The notes below the pieces were generated by a model. That model saw only the letters and a program-made list of their open reading frames with translations, had not been told where the DNA came from and searched no databases. This document shows positions 26,012 to 35,601 of a DNA stretch of 64,000 nucleotides, one piece after another. Origin of the DNA: Cryomorpha sp963836915 (GTDB lineage Bacteria > Bacteroidota > Bacteroidia > Flavobacteriales_D > Cryomorphaceae); contig CAWILH010000002.1 of the NCBI GenBank assembly GCA_963836915.1, forward strand, positions 1,984,001 to 2,048,000. Direction: 5' to 3'. How positions within the stretch are numbered: the first letter of the stretch is position 1; each line of letters opens with the position of its first letter. Made by a program: the position numbers and the translations under genes.

Positions 26012-26613
26012 TAGATTTAGAAATTGAAAAAAACGGGTCTGAACAAACTGCCAAGGCAGCGCGGCTCAAAGAACTATACGCAGAGACTTTAGCCTTATTG
26101 GGCGAAGACCCTGAGAGACAAGGCCTAATAGATACCCCGAAACGGGTTGCCAAAGCGATGCAATACCTCACCAAGGGGTATAATGAAGATCCCGTGGCTA
26201 TATTAAAGTCGGCCATGTTTGAAGAAGACTATAGCCAAATGGTATTGGTAAAAGATATTGAACTTTACAGTCTTTGTGAGCACCATATGCTGCCATTTTT
26301 TGGAAAGGCACATATCGCTTACATCCCAAGCGGACGAATTGTCGGGTTGAGCAAAATACCGCGCGTGGTAGATGCTTTTGCACGAAGATTGCAAGTGCAG
26401 GAGAGACTGACCAATCAAATTCGTGATTGCATTCAAGAAACCATCAGGCCCCTTGGTGTGGCCGTAGTGATAGAAGCGCGCCATATGTGTATGCAAATGC
26501 GCGGGGTGCAGAAGCAAAATTCAAAGACTACGACTTCGGCTTTCCACGGTGCATTTTTAAATGATGAAACCCGGTCAGAATTTATTAATCTTATATCCGC
26601 AAAACTCCACTAA
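26008..26613 (+). CDS. folE: GTP cyclohydrolase I
   Basis: The 201-residue enzyme has zinc ligands Cys90 and His93 in SLCEHHMLPF and Cys161 in RHMCMQMRG. The segments IPSGRIVGLSKIPRVVDAFARRLQVQERLT and TTTSAFHGAF are typical. It converts GTP to 7,8-dihydroneopterin triphosphate, the entry to folate and 7-deazaguanine pathways. Translational overlap with queD argues that part of its output feeds that enzyme. Confidence 0.96.
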   Translation: MIDLEIEKNGSEQTAKAARLKELYAETLALLGEDPERQGLIDTPKRVAKAMQYLTKGYNEDPVAILKSAMFEEDYSQMVLVKDIELYSLCEHHMLPFFGKAHIAYIPSGRIVGLSKIPRVVDAFARRLQVQERLTNQIRDCIQETIRPLGVAVVIEARHMCMQMRGVQKQNSKTTTSAFHGAFLNDETRSEFINLISAKLH

Positions 26614-26615
26614 AA

Positions 26616-27353
26616 ATGAACAACGACAATTTCATGGTGAATTGGCAAAACAAGCCTGACACCGCAACCATCGGATCTGGGACGCTCGCAAAGAGCTTCG
26701 TGAGCAATGTGATGGTGTACATGGCATCGGCGCTCGCCATATCGGGTGTGATGGCCTATTGGTTTGGCACCAATGAAACCTTGCTTTCCTATCTTTTCAA
26801 CCCTACTGGCGGTATGAATACGCTGGGCTGGGTGGTGATGCTGGCCCCTTTTGGCTTGGTATTGCTTATGGGATTTGGCTTTAATAAGCTCTCGAGCACG
26901 GCCATGCTATCGGTATTCGTAATCTACGCCCTACTTATGGGTATGAGCTTAAGCTTTATATTCCTAGCCTACACGGCCAGCTCCATCTATATCACTTTTT
27001 TCATTACGGCGGCCACTTTTGGCACTATGGCGATGCTTGGCTATACCACCGATACCGATCTATCTAAAATGGGATCCATCCTTTATATGGCATTGATCGG
27101 GCTCATTATCGCGATGGTGGTTAACTGGTTTATGAATAGCGCCGTGATGGATTATATCATAAGCGGAATCGGCGTTCTTATATTCACTGGTCTTACCGCT
27201 TATGATATGCAAAAGATCAGAAAGATAGGCGAAGTAACCGATGCCACCACGGAAGAAGGAACGAAATTGGCCTTGATGGGAGCGCTTAATCTTTACCTCG
27301 ACTTCGTAAACCTATTCTTGTTTATGCTCCGGTTTTTAGGGGGGAGGGATTAA
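26616..27353 (+). CDS. Bax inhibitor-1 / YccA family membrane protein
   Basis: The 245-residue protein has seven or so membrane spans and the family motifs FITAATFGTMAMLGYTTDTDLSKMGS and LIFTGLTAYDMQKIRKI, with a LALMGALNLYLDFVNLFLFMLR C-terminal end. Bacterial members form a pH-sensitive calcium leak in structural work, but their physiological role is uncertain. It starts two bases after folE, so it may be co-transcribed, though a functional link is not obvious. Confidence 0.92.
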   Translation: MNNDNFMVNWQNKPDTATIGSGTLAKSFVSNVMVYMASALAISGVMAYWFGTNETLLSYLFNPTGGMNTLGWVVMLAPFGLVLLMGFGFNKLSSTAMLSVFVIYALLMGMSLSFIFLAYTASSIYITFFITAATFGTMAMLGYTTDTDLSKMGSILYMALIGLIIAMVVNWFMNSAVMDYIISGIGVLIFTGLTAYDMQKIRKIGEVTDATTEEGTKLALMGALNLYLDFVNLFLFMLRFLGGRD

Positions 27354-27598
27354 AAGTTATAATCATGTCACCCCTTTGATCGGATGGGATCCGTGTGGGA
27401 CGGGGTGGGGTTGGGATCAATAAATCATTGTCCCACCCATAAGCGAAGCCATAATGCTTGCCGATTCAATCGGCATCGCATCCCTGCTCTGTGCAGATCT
27501 GTGTGGCTCTATGCGTTTCTTTTCTCTGTGCACTCTGTGTCCATTTTTCCCATTGAGCTCATGGCGCTCATGGCGCAGCCATAAGGCCTTAAAACCGG
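27354..27598. other. Intergenic DNA with CACAGAG-type repeat words
   Basis: No gene is supported. GGGTGGG near 27401 and CCCACCC near 27432 could pair as a weak stem. On the minus strand the right half (about 27480-27560) reads as spaced ACACAGA/GCACAGAG words, a motif family that recurs in the intergenic DNA of many environmental bacteria. A 61-codon open frame through it is an artefact of this composition. Confidence 0.5.
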
Positions 27599-28627
27599 TC
27601 ACCCCAAAACATCGCCCAAAACCTTTATGGCGGCATCGATATCTGGATCGGAAATATCGAGATGCGTTACCAGCCGGATTCTATATTTGCCGAAAGGCAC
27701 TGCCAAAACCCCACTGGCTGCAAGGGCTTCTAAAACGACCGATGCCGGTTGCCGCGGCACCACATCGACCAGCACGATATTGGTCTCTGGAGTGATCACG
27801 CGATCTACCTGCCCCAGGGAGCGGCATGCATTTGCCAGCCGCGCCGCCCGCCGGTGATCATCTGCGAGTCGATCTATGTGGTGATCTAGCGCAAAAATCC
27901 CCGCCGCAGCCAGGAATCCTGCCTGCCGCATACCACCGCCCATAGCCTTACGGATGCGCCGCGAACGCGCAATAAAATCGGCCGGTCCCACCAAGACCGA
28001 ACCTACCGGAGCGCCCAAACCCTTGGAAAGACATACCGAAATGGAATCGAAGCAAGCGCCATAAACCACCGGATCGTGCCCCTGCCGTACGATGGCATTG
28101 AACACCCTGGCACCATCGAGGTGAAATGCCAAACTGCCTGCTTTGCAATACGCAGCAAGCGCCTGAAGCTCAGCAAGCATGTAGCATTTTCCACCGCCAC
28201 GATTGCTCGTATCTTCGGCCACCACGAGCGAAGTACGCGCGAGCCAATCTTGATCCTGATTTACCAAAGCATCCACTTCATCGGAATGCATGGTGGCCGT
28301 ATCATTGCGCACCAACTTCACGCTGCTGAGCGCATTCTTGGCTATGCCGCCGCCTTCATAATGGTATACATGCGATAGCTCATGGCATATCACTTCATCG
28401 CCGGGACGGGTATGTGCTTGGATAGCAATCTGATTGGTCATCGTACCCGATGGACAAAACAGTCCGGCTTCATGGCCAAAAATCTCGGCTACGCGGGCTT
28501 CCAATAGGTTGACCGTCGGATCTTCCTTGAATACATCGTCCCCCACTTTTGCGGTAAGCATGGCATCGAGCATCTCCCTGCCAGGGCGGGTTACGGTATC
28601 ACTGCGAAGGTCGATCATGGGCTTCAT
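27599..28627 (-). CDS. ltaE: Low-specificity L-threonine aldolase
   Basis: The 342-residue PLP enzyme begins MKPMIDLRSDTVTRP, the canonical threonine-aldolase start. It has the PLP-lysine Lys202 in SVCLSKGLGAPVGS and the ring-binding Asp171 in FHLDGARVFNA. It cleaves threonine or allo-threonine to glycine and acetaldehyde. The start directly abuts the stop of the upstream O-methyltransferase gene, with no base between, so the two are probably one transcript with the M16-like gene further upstream. Confidence 0.93.
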   Translation of the reverse strand: MKPMIDLRSDTVTRPGREMLDAMLTAKVGDDVFKEDPTVNLLEARVAEIFGHEAGLFCPSGTMTNQIAIQAHTRPGDEVICHELSHVYHYEGGGIAKNALSSVKLVRNDTATMHSDEVDALVNQDQDWLARTSLVVAEDTSNRGGGKCYMLAELQALAAYCKAGSLAFHLDGARVFNAIVRQGHDPVVYGACFDSISVCLSKGLGAPVGSVLVGPADFIARSRRIRKAMGGGMRQAGFLAAAGIFALDHHIDRLADDHRRAARLANACRSLGQVDRVITPETNIVLVDVVPRQPASVVLEALAASGVLAVPFGKYRIRLVTHLDISDPDIDAAIKVLGDVLG

Positions 28628-29272
28628 CTATCTTTTTCGGATTACCATCAGGCCATCCCGTAGGGGAAGCAATAGGTTTTCTACGCGGTCATCACCTTGG
28701 ACGTAGGTATTGAATTCTGCCAGCGCCTTCGTATCTGGATCGCGCGCTATCTCACTCTCATCAAGCACCTTACCACTCCAAAGCACATTATCGGCTATGA
28801 TGATGGCGCCACTGGCCAACCGGTCGATCACCAGCTGATAATAAGGCAAGTAATTCTCTTTATCGGCATCGATAAATACGAGATCATAGGGCTTCTCAAG
28901 TTGGGGTATAAGGGTGAGCGCATCGCCCACGTGGCAGGTCACTTTTGATTCATTGCCGCTTTCACGCAGGTATTTTTGGATGATGGGCTGGAGCTCTTCA
29001 TTGATATCGATGGTATCTATCTGGCCGCCTTCCGGCAAATGCTCGGCCAAGCAGAGCGCGCTATAACCGGTATAGGTGCCGATCTCCAGAATATTCTTTG
29101 GCCTCAGCAGCGCCACGATCATACTTAGAAACCGGCCTTGCAGGTGGCCGCTCAGCATCCGCGGCTGCAATATTTTAAGATGGGTCTCGCGGTATAGGTT
29201 ATGCAGGTGGATGCTCTCGCCCGTCGTGTGGCTTTCGGCGTAAGCTTCCAGTGTGGCATCTATAAATTCCAT
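28628..29272 (-). CDS. Class I SAM-dependent O-methyltransferase (CCoAOMT-like)
   Basis: The 214-residue enzyme has the SAM-binding motif ILEIGTYTGYSALCLA, the acidic motif IDTIDINEE and the metal-binding VFIDADKENY with ADNVLWSGKV. These place it in the catechol/caffeoyl-CoA O-methyltransferase family, found widely in bacteria with mostly undefined substrates. The gene is nine bases downstream of the M16-like peptidase gene and abuts ltaE. Confidence 0.9.
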   Translation of the reverse strand: MEFIDATLEAYAESHTTGESIHLHNLYRETHLKILQPRMLSGHLQGRFLSMIVALLRPKNILEIGTYTGYSALCLAEHLPEGGQIDTIDINEELQPIIQKYLRESGNESKVTCHVGDALTLIPQLEKPYDLVFIDADKENYLPYYQLVIDRLASGAIIIADNVLWSGKVLDESEIARDPDTKALAEFNTYVQGDDRVENLLLPLRDGLMVIRKR

Positions 29273-29281
29273 AGCTTTCTT

Positions 29282-30505
29282 TTATTGATAGATTAATACG
29301 CTGAGCTTCTCTTCGGCATAGCTTTGATTGGCCACCTGCAGGATCTCGGAAGTGGTCACCCCATCTATTTTGGCGATCAGCTCGGCGGTAGAGAGCACCA
29401 AATCTTTTGCCAGCAGGCTCTTGCCAATAGAAAGCATGGTATTTCCACCCCCTTCTTGCGAGAGCGCAAACTGCCCTTTGAGCTGCTGCTTGGCACGGTG
29501 TAGCGTGGTGGTGGTCATCCCTTTATCCCGCAGTTGCTTCAACTCTTTGTGCACGAGGGCTTCACTCCTTTCGATCGATTTCTTATCGGTGCCCAGATAA
29601 ATCGTCATAAGCCCCACATCGCTGTAAGGGGTGTAAGATGACTCGATATTATAGGCGATGCCATGCTTTTCGCGAATGTTCATGTTCAGCCTAGAGTTCA
29701 TGGCAGGCCCACCCAAATAATTATTGAGCAGGATGGCAGCCGTGCGCAAGGGGTGTGAATTATCGACGCTCTCGGCACCGAGTATGAGATGGGCCTGGAA
29801 GGTATCCATCTCTACCACTTTTCGCTCTATGGCAAAAGCGTCATAGGGTAGCCTGCCGGTCGCGGATCCATTTGCGGTAAGCTGACCAAAATACTTTTCG
29901 GCCCATTTCAAAATCTTATCAAAATCAAGGTTGCCCACCGAGCTGAGCACCATTTCGGAAGGCTTATAGCGCCGCCCCATAAAGGCATGTATATCGCTTG
30001 ACTTCAATGCCCGGACAGTGTCTTCTGTGCCGAGAATATTGCGCCCCAACGGATGGTTCTTGAAGACCAGCTCTTCGAAGTCATCAAAGATCAGCTCGGC
30101 CGGATTATCCTGATAGCTCTGTATCTCATCTACGATCACGTCGCGCTCTTTGGCGATCTCCCTTTCGGGAAATGTGGAGTGCAGGGCGATATCCGAAATA
30201 ATCTCCATGGCCCGTTCGAAATGCGAATGTAAAAAAGAAGCGTAGATAACGGTCTCTTCCTTGGTGGTGTAGGCATTGAGCTCGGCGCCCACGCTATCCA
30301 TCCTGCTGAGTATATGAAAGGCCTTCCGCTTCTTGGTACCCTTAAATAGGCAATGCTCGAGAAAATCGGCCAGCCCCTGCTCATCGGGATTTTCATCGCG
30401 CGAACCGGCGTTAATGCTCAGCCCCATGTGGGCTACCTGCCCATTGGCAGTGGGCTTATGAACTATGCGCAATCCATTGGATAGCGTACCAAAATTAAAT
30501 TCCAT
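29282..30505 (-). CDS. M16-family zinc peptidase homolog with altered zinc motif
   Basis: The 407-residue protein is a two-domain M16 peptidase: AGSRDENPDEQGLADFLEHCLFKGTKKR in the N-terminal domain and GGPAMNSRLNMNIREKHGIAY in the second. The family zinc motif is HxxEH. Here the first histidine position is Asp47 (codon GAT, plus bases 30365-30367), giving DFLEH, while Glu50, His51 and the distal glutamate region (RDVIVDEIQ) are kept. Aspartate can sometimes bind zinc, so the protein may be weakened, altered or inactive, like the non-catalytic subunits of other M16 pairs. ATG at 30505 is preferred to the TTG just before it. Confidence 0.88.
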   Translation of the reverse strand: MEFNFGTLSNGLRIVHKPTANGQVAHMGLSINAGSRDENPDEQGLADFLEHCLFKGTKKRKAFHILSRMDSVGAELNAYTTKEETVIYASFLHSHFERAMEIISDIALHSTFPEREIAKERDVIVDEIQSYQDNPAELIFDDFEELVFKNHPLGRNILGTEDTVRALKSSDIHAFMGRRYKPSEMVLSSVGNLDFDKILKWAEKYFGQLTANGSATGRLPYDAFAIERKVVEMDTFQAHLILGAESVDNSHPLRTAAILLNNYLGGPAMNSRLNMNIREKHGIAYNIESSYTPYSDVGLMTIYLGTDKKSIERSEALVHKELKQLRDKGMTTTTLHRAKQQLKGQFALSQEGGGNTMLSIGKSLLAKDLVLSTAELIAKIDGVTTSEILQVANQSYAEEKLSVLIYQ

Positions 30506-30512
30506 CAAGGTG

Positions 30513-30520
30513 CAAAGATA
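30513..30520 (-). promoter_or_regulatory. -7 promoter element (TATCTTTG) upstream of the M16-like gene
   Basis: On the minus strand TATCTTTG matches TAnnTTTG exactly, seven bases before the ATG. The leader would be very short or absent. No convincing -33 word is present, because minisatellite DNA begins immediately upstream. Confidence 0.35.
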
Positions 30521-30529
30521 GGGAGCTCC

Positions 30530-30840
30530 GGAGGGAAGTCTCGAGTGGTGAGTGGTGAGTCGTGAGTGGTGAGTCGTGAGTCGTGAGTTATGAGTCGTGA
30601 GTTATGAGTCGTGAGTTATGAGTCGTGAGTTATGAGTTTCCCGACGATCGTAGCGAGTGCGTACGCAGGTTTCGGGACTTTCAGGGGAGTTATAAGTTTC
30701 CCGATGGGTCGGGACTTGAAGGTGAGTTATGAGTCGTGAGTCGTGAGTGGTGAGTCGTGAGTCGTGAGTCGTGAGTTTCCCGATGGGGTCGGGACTTGAA
30801 GGTGAGTCGTGAGTCGTGAGTCGTGAGTCGTGAGCAAGCA
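30530..30840. repeat. Second GAGTCGTGAGT minisatellite array with hairpin modules
   Basis: Degenerate GTGAGTCGTGAGT/GAGTTATGAGT units run through the region. One long hairpin module (30637-30680, nearly identical to 828-872) and two short modules (30697-30720 and 30775-30801, TCCCGA-loop-TCGGGA) interrupt them. Unlike the array at 721, no four-helix-bundle gene is attached. About 170 bp without recognised features follow before the T9SS protein gene. Confidence 0.9.
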
Positions 30841-31009
30841 CGGCCTAATAATCGTTTTCTTTCAGAATTTGCTCGGCGAAAATAGTTTTTTTCTAATACG
30901 GATTGATCCTAGTTGTTCCGTTGATTTATTGTTCGGATGAATGAAATCTTTGTTTTTCTTTCGCAAATCCTACACAAAGGCATGCCTTGGCCGCATAGAA
31001 ATAATGGGT

Positions 31010-34000
31010 TCAATAGACCAAAAACCGCTTGGTAGCCCCACTACCATAATTCAAAAAGTAAATCCCCTTGCTGAGGTTCCGCACGCTAACCTCGATCAGC
31101 GAATACCCCTCCGGCAGGTCTAAGTCAAACCGCTCGATAAGGCGACCATCGCTGGCGGTAACTTCTAGGGCGAGCACCGTAGCCCGGGGCATCACGAAGC
31201 CGAGGTTGAGCTTATCGGAAGTGGGATTGGGATAAGGGTCGATGTATATGGCTTCATCTTTCTGGAGGCCAATGCATTTATCGTTATTGTCGAGATTGAG
31301 CTCTGCACTGCCCACCCCATTGGGATCGGATACCGACATACATAGATAGGGCAGGTCCCGTGCCGGCAGGTATTCAAAATTTATGGGTAGGCTGAACTCC
31401 TTCACCTCGCCGGCAGCAAGGTCGAAGGTCATGCGTTCCACCACATTTGCCGAAAGGCCGAGCCGCACATCTACCAAGAAGTCGCGTATGGGCACATTGC
31501 CCCCATTGCTCAGCAGCGCCCGCAAGGCCAGCCGGCTGCCCGTCGCCGCCGTGGCAGGCATGATGGTGTAGCGTACATCTACCAGCCCAAGCTCTACTTC
31601 GGGATTGATCACCGTGAGCGACCTGCTTGCCGTATCGGTGCAGCCCAGCCCATTGGTAGCGATCAGGTCTATGGTATAGGTGCCCACTTCGGCGATGAAC
31701 AGTTCGGGCGCGGCGTCGGTGCTCACCTGCAGGCCGTCTACCCGCCATTGAAATCCAGTGGCATCGGTAGATGAATTGGCCGTGGCCACAGCCAGCGGGG
31801 GTGTTGTGGTGGGCACTTCGAGGGTAAAGGCCGCCGTGGGAATCTCTGCCGCCACGGCAGTAGCCACAGCGCCTGCTGTACATCCGGCAGCGGTGGTAAG
31901 GTCAAGATTGATCACATAGCCACCGGCAAATTCGGGTATCCACACCTGCACCGAGTCGCTTCCAATGGTCGTGGTCACCCCATCTCGGGTGGCGCTCCAC
32001 TGGCGGTTGGTAAAGGCATCGGCCACAGCGCCCTGCACCTGCGCATTGCTGATGTCGGTGAGCAAGAGTGGCGCCCCCACACAGCCATCCATCACCGTGA
32101 GCGCTGCCGTGGGTGGGGCGTATACGAGCACCTGCTTGGTGATCTCATCACGGCAACCGGCGCTGCCAAAATCATTGCCTGTGGCGCGGAGTGTAACATC
32201 GTAGAGCCCCGGAGCGGCATATACATGGCTGGTATTGGGGAAGTTGCTAAAGAAGCCATCGCCAAACTGCCAATTGTAGAATACCCCGCCCGACTGCGAG
32301 ATGTCTACATTTTCTTCAAATACCGTGGGCTGGCCCAGGCATACCGCCGCGGCATCAAAATCGGCTATGGGGCTGCCCAGCACCACCACATTGCTCAGCA
32401 GGGAGTCGCTGCAGCCGGCGGTGGTGGTCACGGCGAGTTGGGCGGTATTGGCGCCCAAGCTTTCAAATACCGTGCTCCCCACCAGCCCCGTGTCGGTGGT
32501 GCCATTGCCAAAGCTCCAGTTATATGAAGCTATGCTGCCATTGCCCGGCACCCCGCTCAGGCTCTCAAAGGCCACTTCGTTGCCAGCGCAGGGTATCACT
32601 TCATCAAAATTGAAGGATACCAGCGGCAGCGGGTTTACCGTGACCGTGTCGCGGCCTATGCCCGTGCAGCCATTTGCCAGGGTGACTTCCAGCGCTATAG
32701 GGTAGTCGCCCGTGGCCGGAAAGGTGTTCTCTACCACGGCACCCGCTGCCCCGCCTGTGGGGAAGAGCCATTCTTGCCCTGTTATGCTGCTGCCTTCCGG
32801 CAATGTGGCATCTGCAAAGGTGACCGCATTGCCCGCGCAGGCCGTCCCGATGTCAAATGCAACAGTGGGTGCAGTACCCACAATGGCCACATCTACGGTG
32901 TCGCGCCCGATGCACCCATTGGCATTGATGGCTTCCACCGAGTAGGTGCCAGAGGTTTGGGGAGTGATGAAGGGAGTGGTTGCGGAGGTGGACTAGAGGT
33001 AGGTTTCCGCTTCCGCGAATCCGGAGGTGAGGAAGAGTTCGTTGCCGAGGCAGAAGGGACTCATCCCACTTATACCAACTGATGAACCATATTCATCTAC
33101 AAGAGTAAATATGCTGTCAGTTCTCAAGACACAACCAACATCGTCCGATATATCAGCCCAGTAAATAGATAAGGGTTCTAAAAAAATACTGTTACCTATT
33201 TCGCTTGTAGACCAAATAATATTGAAACCTTCCTGAGTTTGAAGCTGAAATTCTATAGAATCATCTTCGCAAACATCTATGGACTCAGGAAACTGATCAT
33301 AATAGAAAGTTATTAAGGTACTATCAGTTGTAGTCATTCCGAGATCAGTATCAGCACGAACTGATTGAAAACCTAACTCCGTCGTTATAAAGTCCTGACC
33401 TGAGCTCGAGTTATTCCATATATAGTTTGAAAAACCTGCAGGGGCCGTCAATTGAGTTGAACAATTATCGGAAGGTGATAAATAGGTAACCGCGTCTAGC
33501 TCAATTTGTCGCGCATACTTATTCTGTAAATATGATTCTACTTGAATTACTTCATCTTCAGTAATAACCGTATCGAAAGATAAAAAGGCATAAAGTTCAA
33601 AAATACCGGATGCAGTCGATCGCCCTAATTGATAATTCCCTGGGAGAAATTCTCCATCCATAGACACTGCTGTATTGAATCCATTGACCCGAATGGGAAA
33701 AGTATTACCACCAATCTTTTCTCTGATAACGATCATTAAATAATCAAATGTGGGACTCTGAAAAATGGCTCTCTTACTTGGGTCATCAGAAGCCCTAATT
33801 TCTAATCCATTTGACCGTATTGCCACACCCGAATCAAAAGCCCCCCCCCTATCAAATAGATTTCCATACGACGTATACTGATTAACCTTTATCACTAAGG
33901 CAACAGTACCTGGGTCAGAACTGTTAGCTGCAATCATATTGTTCTGAGATGGGGTAGTGCCAAAGATGACGGCAGGAAAGCCATTGAAAACATCTGAGGC

Positions 34001-34201
34001 ATAAATAGGCCTTCTGCTTGCATTGGATTGCGTCAAATTATTAATTCCGGATAAATCTATAAAAGAGCTGACAGAGTTGTTTATGACTTCAACATTCTCA
34101 CTATCATACCAGAATAGTAGAGAAGAAATATCTTGAGGGTCCTGACTATAGACCAAGTTTACAATTGTTACAAAAAGCGATATAAAGAAAAGGCGTTTCA
34201 T
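31010..34201 (-). pseudogene. T9SS-secreted LamG/PKD-type surface protein, split by one in-frame TAG
   Basis: Reading from ATG at 34201 gives 402 residues to a TAG at 32993-32995. The same frame then continues open to 31010, for about 1,063 codons in all. The N-terminal part has a signal peptide (about 1-19) and a concanavalin-like domain (about 20-235). The C-terminal part has several PKD/Ig-like repeats (GDGFFSN, SHVYAAPGLYDVTLRA, NANGC...DTV) and a type A T9SS sorting domain (YPNPTSDKLNLGF to KGIYFLNYGSGATKRFLVY). The stop falls in ETYL-stop-STSATTP, where homologous repeats have YxWST, so TGG to TAG is the likely change. Composition switches from GC-rich to AT-rich near 33.07 kb within the gene. 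The truncated N-terminal product would lack the secretion signal. Confidence 0.85.
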
Positions 34202-34373
34202 TATTATACCGTCCGTCGGTTAGTTTAACAAAGAAAGAGGATATTTGCGCTGAATAGAACTTGCTCTTTATTAATTATCGACACCTATTTTATTATCAAC
34301 CAATATGGCACTGCGCTATAAGGAATAAATGGTTTAGGATCATTTGGTTAGGAACAATCTATATTTTTTACCA

Positions 34374-35597
34374 ATGGATAATAGAGTAATTCATATCAAT
34401 ACAAGTGATCTTGGAGGAGGGGCTGAAGAGTTTGCTCTCGACTTGTCAAAAAAGCTAAGGTACTACTTGATCGTAAGATATAAAAGAACGGAAGAAGAAA
34501 ATGTGATTGAATTGCCTCCATTGGGAATTGACGTAGTGTATACGTTTTTGAGGAAGATTTGGTTTAAGATTGGCTTTCAATCTAGATTCCGTGTTTTTTT
34601 GGGATTGCAGGATAGATGGAATTTCACCTATTTCAGATTGAGAAAGTTACAGGCCTATAGAGAAGCTGAGATAGTACATTTACACAATCTTCATGGAGGT
34701 TATTTTGACTTGTCCTGTCTTAAGAGAGTAGCTCAAGAAAAAATAATAGTTTGGACGATGCATGATATGGCTCCTTTCACAGGGGGAGAAGCAGCCACTT
34801 TTGGCGGAAAGTTATATCAAAAGGGATTGCCAGATTCAGGAACAGATAAATTTTACCCACTAAACGCTCCTTATTTCGACAGAAGGAAAAGCGTTATGAG
34901 CTGGAAAAAATCTTTCTTTCAGGACTATGCGCACAAAATCCATTTAATTGCACCATCAAAGACACATTACAAGTCGTTTAAAAAATCATTTGTCTACAAT
35001 TCCGAAATTCAAGCTGGAGTAATTTACAATGGAGTAAATCACAACATTTTCCAATATTTTGAAAGGAAAGACACTACCGAACTTACTATTCTATTTTATA
35101 ATGCTAAAAGTCCCTTTAAAGACACTTGTCTTGCCCTGAGAACAATTGACAAAATAGAATTTCCTTTCGTTTTAAATGTAATCGATAAACCCTTTATCAG
35201 CAAAAACCCATATCACATTATTAAAAACCATGGTAGCATTATTTCACGGGAAGAGTTAGCAATACTTATGGGGCAATGTGATATTTTTCTTTTTCCATCA
35301 AAAGCAGAAAGCTTTGGTCAGTTTCCAGTCGAAGCCAGTTCTTGTGGTTGTTACGTGCTCTACAATAATTTACCTGTTTTTAAAGAGCACTTAGAGTTGT
35401 TTCAAAATGGAGAAATCTGTGATAATGAAAAAGATTTCATTGATGCAATTAATCGAATATCAAATGACAGAACAAAGTATCGCCAAATCGGAAGAAGAGC
35501 ATCCGAAACAATAAATCAGAACTTTCGCAGAATTGATTCTATTGATGAATACCTTGCTCTATACAGTCGTTTGAATGAAGAAAAAAAGAGAGAATAA
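34374..35597 (+). CDS. Glycosyltransferase family 4-like protein
   Basis: From ATG at 34374 the product has 407 residues. It starts VIHINTSDLGGGAEEFA, the glycine-rich N-terminal loop of GT4 enzymes that act on nucleotide-sugar donors. It has TMHDMAPFTGGE, as in polysaccharide-cluster GT4 proteins, and FPSKAESFGQFPVEASSCG, the donor-binding E-x7-E motif. A TTG ten codons upstream is in frame but less likely. The gene opens the AT-rich glycan locus and ends just before, or overlapping, the GT2-TylF gene. Confidence 0.87.
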   Translation: MDNRVIHINTSDLGGGAEEFALDLSKKLRYYLIVRYKRTEEENVIELPPLGIDVVYTFLRKIWFKIGFQSRFRVFLGLQDRWNFTYFRLRKLQAYREAEIVHLHNLHGGYFDLSCLKRVAQEKIIVWTMHDMAPFTGGEAATFGGKLYQKGLPDSGTDKFYPLNAPYFDRRKSVMSWKKSFFQDYAHKIHLIAPSKTHYKSFKKSFVYNSEIQAGVIYNGVNHNIFQYFERKDTTELTILFYNAKSPFKDTCLALRTIDKIEFPFVLNVIDKPFISKNPYHIIKNHGSIISREELAILMGQCDIFLFPSKAESFGQFPVEASSCGCYVLYNNLPVFKEHLELFQNGEICDNEKDFIDAINRISNDRTKYRQIGRRASETINQNFRRIDSIDEYLALYSRLNEEKKRE

Positions 35598-35601
35598 ATT
35601 C

